Assembly (NCBI GenBank): GCA_965226925.1
Contig: CBDDEN010000006.1
Location: forward strand, 1-64,000
DNA: 64,000 nt
From: CBDDCX01 sp965226925
GTDB taxonomy: Bacteria; Gemmatimonadota; Gemmatimonadetes; Longimicrobiales; Gaopeijiaceae
Reading direction: 5' to 3'
The notes beneath the pieces are model-generated. The model had not been told where the DNA came from, did not search any database, and was given only the letters and a program-made list of their open reading frames with translations. Shown piece after piece: positions 24,536-32,615 of the stretch (its first letter is position 1; each line of letters opens with the position of its first letter). Position numbers and translations under genes: made by a program.

Positions 24536-25953
24536 TAGGGGAGAAAGAAAAGTGGTGGCTCCGGGGGTCCCGGGCCGATAGGCTCGGGTAGGCAAAAACC
24601 CCAACACGGAGCCACCACGATGAAGAGAACGTACGAGGTAAGGGATCGGGCGGACAAGCGCGCGATCAGGGAGTTCCTGAAGCGGGAGGGGCAGTTTCTG
24701 CTTCCGATGCTTGAGCTCGTGGAGCAGACGGAGGTCGCGATCGACGAAGTCATCCAGGTGATGGGACGAGCGACGATCGAAGCGGTGCTGGAGATGAGCG
24801 CCGAGGGTGTGGCAGGCGTGAAGCAGGCAGGTCGGTCACGAGCGGAAGACGACACGGTGTGGTATGGCCGGCAGGGTGGTGTGGTTTACCTGTCGGACCG
24901 GAAGGTGCGTGTGGAGCGGCCACGGCTCAGGCGCCGGGGCGCCGGGGAGGGTGGCGAGGTCGAGGTGCCGGCGTACGCAGCGATGCGGAGACCGGGCGCC
25001 GTGGCGGATCGGATGCTCGAGGTCCTGATGGCGGGGGTGAGCACGCGGAAGTACGGCCGTGTGATCGGTGAGATGGCCGACACGGTCGGGGTGAGCAAGT
25101 CGGCGGTGAGCCGTGAGACGGTCGAGGCCTCGGAGCGCGTGCTGAAGGAGCTGATGGAGCGCCGGCTGGATGCGTGGGACCTCCTGGTGATCTACCTGGA
25201 CGGGATCCAGATGGGCTCGCACCACGTGCTTGCTGCGGTAGGCGTGGACTCAGACGGAAAGAAGCACGTGCTGGGCGTGAGGGAAGGAGCGAGTGAGAAC
25301 GCCGAGGTGACCAGCGCGCTCCTAGAGGATCTGGTCGAGCGCGGCCTGGACCCGGGCAGGCGGCGGCTGTTCGTGATCGATGGCTCGAAAGCGCTCAGGA
25401 AGGCGATCGAGAAGGTGTTCGGCCAACGTCACCCCATCCAGCGCTGCCGCAACCACAAGCTCCGCAACGTGCTGGGTCATCTGCCGAAGGATCAGCATCC
25501 TCAGGTGAAGGCGGCGTTCCGGGCGGCGATGAAGCTGGACGCGAAGCAGGGCGAGCAGAAGCTCGAGCAGCTCGCCCGATGGCTCGAGCGCGACCACCCC
25601 TCGGCCTCGGCCAGCCTACGCGAAGGCCTCAGCGAGATGTTCACGATCAACCGGCTCGGCCTCCCGCCGCGGCTGAGGAAGTGCCTGGGCTCGACCAACC
25701 TGATCGACAGCACCCACTCGGGCGTAAGACAGAAGACCCGCAGGGTGACCCACTGGAAGAACGGAGCGATGGCCTTGCGCTGGGCTGCGGCCTCGTTCGT
25801 GGAGACCGAGAAGAGCTACCGGAGGATCATCGGCTACCACCAGCTCTGGATGCTCAGGGCCCACCTCGACGACCATGAACCGGTTGCCGAAATGAGAAAG
25901 GCAGGCTAACAAGGAGACTCTCCGGAGCCACCACCTTCAACTGTCAGCGGGAC
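24508..25953 (+). mobile_element. IS256-family element G
   Basis: TGTCCC...AGTTGAAGG at the left is mirrored by the right end (reverse complement TGTCCCGCTGACAGTTGAAGG). TGGTGGCTCCGG follows on both sides, separated at the left by an extra ~24 bp. It holds one transposase gene and interrupts the mobilisation gene. No target duplication was found. Confidence 0.78.
24620..25909 (+). CDS. IS256-like transposase of element G with Asp at the usual Glu position
   Basis: The 429-residue mutator-type transposase shows VIYLDGIQMGSHH (first Asp), LFVIDGSKALRKAI (second Asp), the C-x2-H block QRCRNHKLRNVLGH, and STNLIDSTHSGVRQKTRRVT where most relatives have E (NxIES). The third catalytic residue therefore appears to be Asp. 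The ORF is full length and starts after ACGGAGCC. Some sister lineages may share this Asp; otherwise activity is doubtful. Confidence 0.88.
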   Translation: MKRTYEVRDRADKRAIREFLKREGQFLLPMLELVEQTEVAIDEVIQVMGRATIEAVLEMSAEGVAGVKQAGRSRAEDDTVWYGRQGGVVYLSDRKVRVERPRLRRRGAGEGGEVEVPAYAAMRRPGAVADRMLEVLMAGVSTRKYGRVIGEMADTVGVSKSAVSRETVEASERVLKELMERRLDAWDLLVIYLDGIQMGSHHVLAAVGVDSDGKKHVLGVREGASENAEVTSALLEDLVERGLDPGRRRLFVIDGSKALRKAIEKVFGQRHPIQRCRNHKLRNVLGHLPKDQHPQVKAAFRAAMKLDAKQGEQKLEQLARWLERDHPSASASLREGLSEMFTINRLGLPPRLRKCLGSTNLIDSTHSGVRQKTRRVTHWKNGAMALRWAAASFVETEKSYRRIIGYHQLWMLRAHLDDHEPVAEMRKAG

Positions 25954-26154
25954 ACCATCGACGAGAGAAGCAAAGGCCGCAACGCCAAGTTGACGGTCCA
26001 TCGTGCTCAGATTGGCTCTCGACCGTCTTCTCGTAGAGCTATTCTCGACGAGAGCACTCCCCCGCGAAGGGTCGATCCCGTCCGCCCCGACAGGGGCTAG
26101 GCTGCAGCTGGGGGCGTAACCTGCAGTAGTCACGGTGACATGAGGAGACAAGCA

Positions 26155-26775
26155 ATGCATCATCGAAAGCAGCTTCGAATTCACGGGACGAGCGCACGCC
26201 GAACGCTCGAAGCTCTGGTAGTCGCCGTCGCGCTCCTTGGAGGCGGAGATCTTTCCGCCCAGCAGACCGGGCAGATCGCCGGGCAAGTGACGAGCGAGGA
26301 CGGCTCGCCCGTAGTCAGGGCCACGATCCGTGTGCCGGGTGAGAACCTGCAGGGAACTACGGCGACCGACGGGCGCTTCGTCATCCCCCGCGTGCCTGCC
26401 GGCTCCTATGAGGTGGAGATCTACGCGCTGGGCTACGGGGACGCGACCCAGCAGGTGCAGGTATCCGCGGGCGGCGTGGGAACGTTGAACGTCCAGCTGG
26501 AGGTTCGTCCGGTGGAGGTGCTGGGTGTTCAGGTCCACGTTCTCCGCCCCGACCTGCGACACACGGCCCAGATCGAGGCGGACGCGGTTCGCGAGTCCAA
26601 TCCACGGGACGTGGGCGATGCGCTGAGGGCGATCGCCGGCGTGGACGCGGTGCGGCGCGGACCCATCGGACTCGACCCGTCGATCCGGGCGCTCCGCGAA
26701 ACCCAGGTGGGCACTTACATGAACGGCACGCGCCTCTTCCCGGCCGGCCCGGCCCGCATGGACTCCCCGCTGACC
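26155..26775 (+). pseudogene. TonB-dependent receptor, N-terminal fragment cut by element H
   Basis: After a signal peptide (ALVVAVALLGGGDLSAQ) the fragment has a carboxypeptidase-regulatory-like domain (GQVTSEDGSPVVRATIRVPG, GRFVIPRVPAGSYEVEIYAL) and the start of the plug domain (LRHTAQIEADAVRESNPRDV, ALRAIAGVDAVRRGP, YMNGTRLFPAGPARMDSPLT). The barrel is missing: element H begins right after ACC at 26775, and its other side is not receptor sequence, so a deletion accompanied or followed insertion. GGAG before ATG 26155 favours this start over ATG 26140. Confidence 0.85.
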
Positions 26776-26853
26776 TGACGTGACCCCCTGAAACGAGACC
26801 GAAGTTGATGTTAGGATGCGGCTTTGGTCGCAGCTATCAGGGAGGAGGTCAGA

Positions 26854-27132
26854 ATGAGTAGGAGACGACACACGCCGGAGCAGATCATCACGGCATTGAG
26901 AGAGGCGGAGGTGGGTCTGGCGAACGGCAAAACGGTGGCGATGGTGAGCCGGGAGTTGGGGATCAGCGAGCAGACGTACTACCGGTGGAGGCAGGAGTTC
27001 GGGGGGATGAAGGTGGATCAAGCTCGACGCTTCAAGGAGCTGGAGAAGGAGAACGCACGGCTAAAGCGAGCGGTGGCGAACCTGACGGTGGACAAGCTGA
27101 TCCTGGAGGAAGCGACCAAGGGAAACTTCTGA
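26854..27132 (+). CDS. OrfA of IS element H
   Basis: The 92-residue HTH subunit reads RHTPEQIITALREAEVGLAN, ISEQTYYRWRQEFGGMKVDQ, and zipper EKENARLKRAVANLTVDKLI. GGAGGAGG precedes ATG 26854. It ends AAG GGA AAC TTC TGA, the same in-frame G_GGA_AAC word as elements A and C. Confidence 0.9.
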   Translation: MSRRRHTPEQIITALREAEVGLANGKTVAMVSRELGISEQTYYRWRQEFGGMKVDQARRFKELEKENARLKRAVANLTVDKLILEEATKGNF

Positions 27133-28016
27133 GCCCCGAGCGCCGACGCAGGTGCGTGATGCATGTACGTCAGCGACTCGGGGCGAGTGAACGTCACGCG
27201 TGTCACGTACTGGGTCAGCCGCGCTCGACGCAGCGCCGGGTGAAGAAGCTACCTGGCGACGAGGAGGCGCTACGCACGGACGTGATACGGTTGGCGAGCC
27301 GGTTCGGCAGGTACGGGTATCGCCAGATCACGAACCTGCTGCGTATCGAGGGCTGGGAGGTGAACCACAAGCGTGTGGAGCGTATCTGGAGGCAGGAGGG
27401 GCTGAAAGTGCCCAGACGGCAACCGAAACGGGGTCGGTTGTGGCTCAACGATGGCTCGTGCATCCGGCTCAGGCCACTGCACAAGAATCACGTGTGGTCC
27501 TACGACTTCGTAAGCACGAGGACCCATGACGGCCGTGCGCTGAAGCTTCTGACCGTGCTCGACGAGTACACGCGGCAGTGTCTGGCGATCAAGGTCGGTC
27601 GAAAGACTCGAGCTCACGACGTTCTCGAGGTGCTCACCGATCTCTTCGCTCGGCACGGTCCGCCCGAGCATCTGCGCTCGGACAACGGGCCAGAGTTCAC
27701 GGCGAAACTGGTGCGGAGATGGCTGGCCAGGCTGCGGGTCCAGACCCTCTACATCGCGCCGGGCAGTCCGTGGGAGAACGGCTACAACGAGAGCTTCAAC
27801 GGCAAACTGAGAGACGAGTTCTTGAACGGAGAGATCTTCTACACACTGCCCGAGGCGACGGTACTCGTCGAGCAGTGGAGGCGGCTGTACAATACCGTCC
27901 GACCCCATCGTGCCCACGGCGGACTACCCCCCGCCCCAGAGACGATAAAACCATCGCCCTGGTTCCTCAGGATGCCCCAACTCCAGGGACCACCGATGGC
28001 TCGGGGTCTAACATAG
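27120..28016 (+). CDS. OrfB (rve integrase) of IS element H
   Basis: This is an intact -1-frame IS3 OrfB with HVWSYDFVSTRTHDG (Asp), LRSDNGPEFTAKL (Asp) and NESFNGKLRDEFLNG (Glu). The tail is YNTVRPHRAHGGLPPAPETI. It is probably produced as OrfAB by slippage at 27120-27126. Confidence 0.88.
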   Translation, partial: GKLLSPERRRRCVMHVRQRLGASERHACHVLGQPRSTQRRVKKLPGDEEALRTDVIRLASRFGRYGYRQITNLLRIEGWEVNHKRVERIWRQEGLKVPRRQPKRGRLWLNDGSCIRLRPLHKNHVWSYDFVSTRTHDGRALKLLTVLDEYTRQCLAIKVGRKTRAHDVLEVLTDLFARHGPPEHLRSDNGPEFTAKLVRRWLARLRVQTLYIAPGSPWENGYNESFNGKLRDEFLNGEIFYTLPEATVLVEQWRRLYNTVRPHRAHGGLPPAPETIKPSPWFLRMPQLQGPPMARGLT

Positions 28017-28045
28017 GAAGTGGTACCGCAACTGGGGGCACCTCA

Positions 28046-28148
28046 TTATACGGATCTGGACGATGGGGGTGGCTGGAAGATAGAGCTCGTTCGTGAATTG
28101 AAGTCTGCTGGATTCGGCATCGATACAAGCCGGATGTTTCGGTCATGA
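28046..28148 (+). pseudogene. C-terminal scrap of an unidentified gene coupled to mntA
   Basis: The frame YTDLDDGGGWKIELVRELKS, AGFGIDTSRMFRS ends in TGA overlapping the ATG of the nucleotidyltransferase gene (ATGA at 28145-28148). That overlap argues it was a real gene of the same operon. Only ~33 codons remain because element H ends at 28045. The family is not recognised; a toxin partner is possible by position only. Confidence 0.45.
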
Positions 28149-28410
28149 ATCCGCTACTCTCAATCCCAAAGACGGAACTAGCCGCGTTCTGACGGCCGCA
28201 CGGTGTTCAGAAGCTAGCGATCTTTGGCTCGGCATTACGGACGGATTTCGGTCCCGACAGCGATGTCGACGTGTTGGTCGAGTTTGCAGCAGGTCATGCT
28301 CCCGGCCTGCTGAGCATGGCCGGAATGGAGAGTGAGCTGTCGGTTCTGAGCGGTGGGCGGAAGGTGGATCTGCGGACCGCGGAGGACCAGTCCCTGGACG
28401 TCTCGCGCCA
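28145..28410 (+). pseudogene. MntA-type minimal nucleotidyltransferase antitoxin, nonsense and truncation
   Basis: The frame MNPLLSIPKTELAAF, stop, RPHGVQKLAIFGSALRTDFG, PDSDVDVLVEFAAGH and GRKVDLRTAEDQ carries the GS...DxDVLVEF active site of MNT-domain antitoxins of HEPN-MNT systems, which AMPylate the HEPN toxin. A TGA at 28190-28192 interrupts it (family usually has Cys or Arg there), and family resemblance ends near 28410. A HEPN-like fragment exists at 2799-2987, but 25 kb away and not evidently its partner. Confidence 0.75.
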
Positions 28411-28480
28411 GTCGCAGGCTGTCAAGCCCGCTTGGCCTGGCCTTTGTCAAGTGCATAATCCAGCCTGCAACGGATACAGA

Positions 28481-29173
28481 ATGCGCGCCCACTACCTGCG
28501 TCACGTTCCATTTGAAGGCCCTGGCATGATAGAGCCGTGGCTTGGAGGGGCTGGATACGAGGTAACGAACACTCCGTTTTTTCGAATGACCGAGTTGCCA
28601 GATCTCGAGAGTATAGATCTGCTCATCGTGATGGGCGGCCCCATGAGCGTCAACGATGAGGGCGAGTTCCCGTGGCTTGTCCAGGAGAAGCAGTTCATTC
28701 ATAGCGCCATGGAAGCTGGAAAACCGGTCTTGGGTGTCTGCCTAGGTGCGCAGCTCATCGCGAGTGCGATGGGCGCTCCGGTATATCCGAATCCAGTGAA
28801 GGAGATTGGCTGGTTTCCGATATACGGTGTTTCGTCGATTGGCAGGTCGACGTTTCGTTTTCCACCATCCGTGGAGGTCTTCCACTGGCACGGCGAGACT
28901 TTTGATTTACCGTCCGGGGCAATCCGCCTTGCGAGCAGCGAAGGCTGTGTAAACCAAGCGTTTCAGCTAGGCCAGTTGGCCATCGGACTACAGTTTCATC
29001 TAGAAACCACAGCAGAATCAGCGCAAGAGATCGTATCACACTGTCGCGCAGAATTGTCGCCATCGCGATATGTACAGTCTGAAACGACCATTCTCTCAGC
29101 CACTCCTGATCAGTACCGGGTGATCAACAACTTGATGGTCGAAGTGCTCTCGTTTTTGACCGGCGTCGATTGA
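28481..29173 (+). CDS. Type 1 glutamine amidotransferase
   Basis: The 230-residue class I GATase-like protein has a complete catalytic triad: C87 in GVCLGAQLIA, H173 and E175 in GLQFHLETT. The oxyanion-type loop VMGGPMSVND is also present. Stand-alone proteins of this kind resemble GMP synthase amidotransferase domains or gamma-glutamyl hydrolases and release glutamine amide nitrogen or cleave gamma-glutamyl compounds; the substrate is unknown. ATG 28481 starts the family-like part; upstream codons in frame belong to the mntA remnant. Base composition is visibly more AT-rich than neighbours, suggesting separate acquisition. Confidence 0.8.
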   Translation: MRAHYLRHVPFEGPGMIEPWLGGAGYEVTNTPFFRMTELPDLESIDLLIVMGGPMSVNDEGEFPWLVQEKQFIHSAMEAGKPVLGVCLGAQLIASAMGAPVYPNPVKEIGWFPIYGVSSIGRSTFRFPPSVEVFHWHGETFDLPSGAIRLASSEGCVNQAFQLGQLAIGLQFHLETTAESAQEIVSHCRAELSPSRYVQSETTILSATPDQYRVINNLMVEVLSFLTGVD

Positions 29174-29247
29174 CTCCTGTCCGTGAAGACGAGGGTTTCC
29201 CCGCCGCCGGTGAGGTCAAATTCCGCACAAGCGAAGCTGTCCCAGCC

Positions 29248-29885
29248 GCCGAAGAAGTGGAGCTACTTCTACCTCTACGTGATCCTGGACATCTTCAGCC
29301 GCTACGTCGTGGGCTGGATGGTGGCGGATCGGGAAAACTCTTCCCTGGCCCGGCAGGCTGATCCAACAGAGTTGCCTGAAGCATGGTGTCCAGCCGCAGA
29401 TCCTGACGCTGCACTCGGATCGAGGGGCTCCCATGACGAGCCAATGCACGGCTCAGCTACTCGCCGATCTCGGCGTGACCCGCTCGTTGAGCCGACCCCA
29501 GGTCTCGGATGACAATCCGTTCTCCGAGGCTCAGTTCAAGACCTTGAAGTACCATCCCTCGTTTCCCGGGCGGTTCGGGGATCAGAATCAGGCCAAGACC
29601 TTCTGTCGCTCGTTCTTCCGTTGGTATAATGCCGAGCACCGCCATGGCGGCATCTCTATGCTGACCCCCGAACAGGTCCACTTCGGTCACGCCGATCAGG
29701 TCATCGCCCGCAGGAAGGCCGTGCTACGCGAGGCCTGGGCCGCTCATCCCGACCGCTTCGTCTCCGGTGAGCCGAAGCCCAAACCGCTCCCGGAGGCCGT
29801 CTGGATCAATCCTCCAACCCCCTCCCTCACGACACAGGAGATTGCTCTCTAATTAATTCCCAAGAGTGTCTCACTTGCGTTGACA
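29248..29885 (+). mobile_element. 3' fragment of an element D-like IS with a frameshift
   Basis: It begins inside orfB (KKWSYFYLYVILDIFSRYVV), shifts frame in the CTGGCC region near 29350, and resumes through MTSQCTAQLLADLGVTRSLS and NPFSEAQFKTLKY to the stop at 29852. It ends at the right terminal repeat (TGCGTTGACA). The 5' half with orfA and the first catalytic Asp is missing. Confidence 0.88.
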
Positions 29886-29969
29886 GGCTCCGCCTCACGG
29901 CGCTGAGGGTGGCGGTACCGGCGAGGCCACAGTGAGCTCTAGCCCGTCGAGTAAAGCGCCTGTGCCCGG

Positions 29970-30494
29970 CTAACCGCCGGCTGCCGATCCCATCAGGCCG
30001 AGGAGCACAACTGCCGGAATGGTGACGGCCAGCCACGCGACGAGACAGACGACCGCCGCGCGCCACGTGGTCGTGAAATCCAGCGCTTGACGCACGGCAA
30101 TCACCATGGCGATCAACATCCACACCGAGACGACGCTGAGCACGATCGAACCGATACCGGGCAGGCCTCCGAAGATACGAAGCACACCGGGCGCCTGGGC
30201 GAATCCCAGCGTTCGCATCATCTGGCCCATGTCTGCGTGCGTCTGCGATTCTGGCAACAGACGGGTGCCGATGAAGTATGTCAAGAAGGCCCAGATGATC
30301 CACGACAGTACCGCGGCGACAATCGTGTAGATGACTCCAGTACCGAGGGTCGCGGCCCCGCTGCCCGCTGCTAGACTGGACAAGAGCACCACGCCCATGG
30401 CTTGTCCTGTCGCGTGGCTGTCCGCCTCCACTTCCTCGTAAATCTGTACGTCGAGCTTCGCGACGCCGATCATTCTTCTCAGAAAACTGGTCAC
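29970..30494 (-). CDS. YIP1-family membrane protein
   Basis: The 174-residue protein has about five membrane segments (VVLLSSLAAGSGAATLGTGV, IYTIVAAVLSWIIWAFLTYF, IVLSVVSVWMLIAMVIAV, AAVVCLVAWLAVTIPAVVLL) and the Yip1-type loop GTRLLPESQTHADMGQMMRT, LGFAQAPGVLRIFGGLPG. Function in bacteria is unknown. Translation starts with GTG at 30494 behind GAGGAGGT. It is monocistronic in view and intact. Confidence 0.8.
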   Translation of the reverse strand: MTSFLRRMIGVAKLDVQIYEEVEADSHATGQAMGVVLLSSLAAGSGAATLGTGVIYTIVAAVLSWIIWAFLTYFIGTRLLPESQTHADMGQMMRTLGFAQAPGVLRIFGGLPGIGSIVLSVVSVWMLIAMVIAVRQALDFTTTWRAAVVCLVAWLAVTIPAVVLLGLMGSAAGG

Positions 30495-30735
30495 GGCAGA
30501 GACCTCCTCACGGCGACCATCGACATGATGGCCATCCTGGTAAGCTTGTGTACCCGGATTTTCATTGTGGACCCGAGTGGGAACCTTTATACACCGAGGT
30601 CCTCTTCCGGGCTTTGAGGGCGGCAGAACGGGACGCCAAGGTTACGCTCCCCTGTCAAGCGGACCACGCATAAGTGGAGCCAGGGTATACACACCAACCC
30701 GCCACCTGTCTCGCCACGGGATGCTTGGACAGTGG

Positions 30736-30775
30736 GCGCCCCGAGCGTTTGACCGCCGATGAGTTGGCGTCGGCC
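30736..30775 (+). repeat. 40-bp direct repeat, first copy
   Basis: It matches 30988-31027 at 36 of 40 positions. In one frame both copies encode PERLTADEL followed by (A/G)SAR. Origin unknown. Confidence 0.7.
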
Positions 30776-30987
30776 AGGCTTCATATTGGCCACGATCGCC
30801 ACCAATTGAGCCTCAAGCTCAGCGTCGAACGTCGCGCAGGTGGCGGGTCACCTTGGGCGGTCGCGCCTACTTCGGCGTTTGTGCTGCTCGACCTCGCGGA
30901 CGAGCGGCCGCCTGACCACTTGCCCGCGGCTGATGTGGTCCGCGCGCGCGATCGTGTCGAGCAGGGCGACGGGGTGTCGGGGGACAT

Positions 30988-31027
30988 GCGCCCCGAGCGT
31001 CTGACTGCTGATGAGTTGGGGTCGGCC
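30988..31027 (+). repeat. 40-bp direct repeat, second copy
   Basis: Second member of the pair at 30736-30775. Confidence 0.7.
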
Positions 31028-31095
31028 CGGTGGAGTGCCCATTGGATCCAAGACTCAAACACTTGAACCAGCCGGTCAAGCATTACGCCTCTCGC

Positions 31096-31977
31096 TCAAC
31101 CTCGCGACACCATGCGCTGAGCAATCACCAGCACGTGGTCATTGTCATGCGTGATGTGCGTCATGTCGCGGAACGCCTGCCGCACGCGCTGGCGGAAGAT
31201 GTCGATCGCCGCGCGGAGCTCATCTTCTGAATACAGCCGAAAGGTCGAATAATGATAGTGGGTGACTTGTTCGACGAGTCGAACCAAGGAGGTGATGACC
31301 GGCCACGCAACCGTCTGCGCGCGCACCGACCTGAAGGCACCGGTGGCTTCCAGGGAGGCTCGCACATCGTTGACCTCATGGAGTCTCGTTTCCCGCGTGG
31401 CGAACTCGGGAAAGTGGCGGCCCCAGATCGTGCGGCGGTTCTGCTCTGGGGTTCGCGTATAGACGACGAGCTGGCCGGATGGGGTGAGCACCCGAGACGC
31501 CTCGCCAGCAAACCGGGCGAGGTCGAAGTGGTGCACGGCATTGAAGCAGGTCATCACGTCACAGCTGGAGGCCCGGAACGGGAGCGTTTGGACGGCCCCG
31601 ACCAGGTGCCGCGTACGCAGACCCGCGCGTCTGTTGCGGATGCGCGCTTGCCTGAGCATGGGCGGACTCAGATCCAGGCCGATGGAAACGACCTGCATGG
31701 CAAGAGCTGAGCCCAAGCAATGATTGACCGCGTCCAGGTACCGCCCCGAACCCGTGGCGACGTCCACGAGCCGCACGGGTCTCCCCGGGTCCACGGCGCG
31801 AGCCACCACGTCACTGACGATACGCACAGCCTCGAAATCCAGCTCGCGCAGCGTTCGATACCGTGCAGACACCTTGGCGAAGTGGTCGCTCAACCGCACC
31901 GTGCGACTGCGCGCTTCCCAGTCGTACGTCCCAGGGGCAATCTCGACAGTCAATTCCGGAGTGCCTCCCGTGGCCAT
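31096..31977 (-). CDS. Class I SAM-dependent methyltransferase
   Basis: The 293-residue Rossmann methyltransferase has motif I VRLVDVATGSGRYLDAV (about residues 67-83), motif II VVSIGLDLSPPMLRQAR, and motif IV/V RASSCDVMTCFNAVHHFD, then VLTPSGQLVVYTRTPEQN. This resembles UbiE/Methyltransf_11 enzymes acting on small molecules. The C-terminal ~100 residues (FRLYSEDELRAAIDIFRQRV) are probably substrate-specific. The substrate is unknown. The gene is intact and stands alone between IS-scarred regions. Confidence 0.82.
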   Translation of the reverse strand: MATGGTPELTVEIAPGTYDWEARSRTVRLSDHFAKVSARYRTLRELDFEAVRIVSDVVARAVDPGRPVRLVDVATGSGRYLDAVNHCLGSALAMQVVSIGLDLSPPMLRQARIRNRRAGLRTRHLVGAVQTLPFRASSCDVMTCFNAVHHFDLARFAGEASRVLTPSGQLVVYTRTPEQNRRTIWGRHFPEFATRETRLHEVNDVRASLEATGAFRSVRAQTVAWPVITSLVRLVEQVTHYHYSTFRLYSEDELRAAIDIFRQRVRQAFRDMTHITHDNDHVLVIAQRMVSRG

Positions 31978-32106
31978 CAGTTTTCTGTGGAACGCCGGAC
32001 CCCACGGCGGGGTCGATTCAGGGGGCTCGACGACAATGCGCCACTTAAACTCTGCCGCTAATCCGGCGACCTGTCAAACGCTACGGTGATGGAACCTCCA
32101 ACCCAT

Positions 32107-32280
32107 CCGGGTGCGCGGAGGCGGGGCAAGGAGAAACGGCTCTCACTCGGGGTCTCCCCCGATGTATCGCTGAGAGATGCCCGCGACCGGCGTGACGAGG
32201 CCCGCAAACTACTCGTCAACGGGATCGACCCCAACGAGAACCGTAAGGCCGCGAAAGCCGCCAAGGTCGAGCGGCGGGGC
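32107..32280 (+). pseudogene. N-terminal fragment of a P4-type integrase (DUF4102 arm-binding domain)
   Basis: The translated piece GKEKRLSLGVSPDVSLRDAR, DRRDEARKLLVNGIDPNENR, KAAKAAKVER is the arm-type DNA-binding domain of P4-like integrases. Both ends go out of family: the first ~35 residues and the whole catalytic part are missing. Together with the C-terminal piece at 3203-3547 it shows that integrase genes were present, either one gene split by rearrangement or two elements. Confidence 0.8.
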
Positions 32281-32282
32281 TT

Positions 32283-32505
32283 CGTGCGTTCTCTTCCCAC
32301 GACGATCTCGTGAGATAGCAGACGACCGCCCCCCCTCGGCTTGGAAGAAGGTGAACTCGACGCAAGTGACGTGGATTCCCTTAGATCCTAGGAAGGACGC
32401 CGTCTGCCTGATATCCGGCGTCACCCGCTGCCCGACGACTACTATGTGCTGATCTTTGTTGAATGCGACTGCCTCGTACTCTTCGCCTCCGAAGTACTCC
32501 CGGTG
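32283..32505 (-). pseudogene. Fragment of a conserved hypothetical gene
   Basis: The minus-strand frame EYFGGEEYEAVAFNKDQHIV, VVGQRVTPDIRQTASFLGSK, GIHVTCVEFTFFQAEGGR is strongly coding-like. It appears to continue after a frameshift as LSHEIVVGRE toward 32283. The alternating strands and EAVAF/VVVGQR blocks recall nuclease-like accessory proteins, but I cannot name the family. Both ends are lost, one beside the integrase fragment. Confidence 0.5.
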
Positions 32506-32615
32506 GCAGTCGCGAGACTGAGTGACTCTTACGCGCGGACGCCGCAAGCTTCTGGTCGAGATGGTAACCGAGACCGGAGGCCCCACAGGAGCCCGATCAA
32601 CTCATACAACGGCAC

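Larger units (their letters stand above)
26776..28045 (+). mobile_element. IS3-family element H, complete
   Basis: The 1270-bp element has ends TGACGTGACCCCCTG and TGAGGTGCCCCCAGTTG (reverse complement of right). It is related to element A but distinct. The flanks differ (GACC left, TTAT right), so one side has been rearranged since insertion. Confidence 0.88.
30495..31095. other. 600-bp region without a gene, containing a 40-bp direct repeat pair
   Basis: No reading frame looks coding. GCGCCCCGAGCG...GAGTTGG(C/G)GTCGGCC occurs at 30736-30775 and 30988-31027 with four mismatches, 212 bp apart. The promoter of the YIP1 gene presumably lies at the left end. Nothing else is recognised. Confidence 0.5.
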
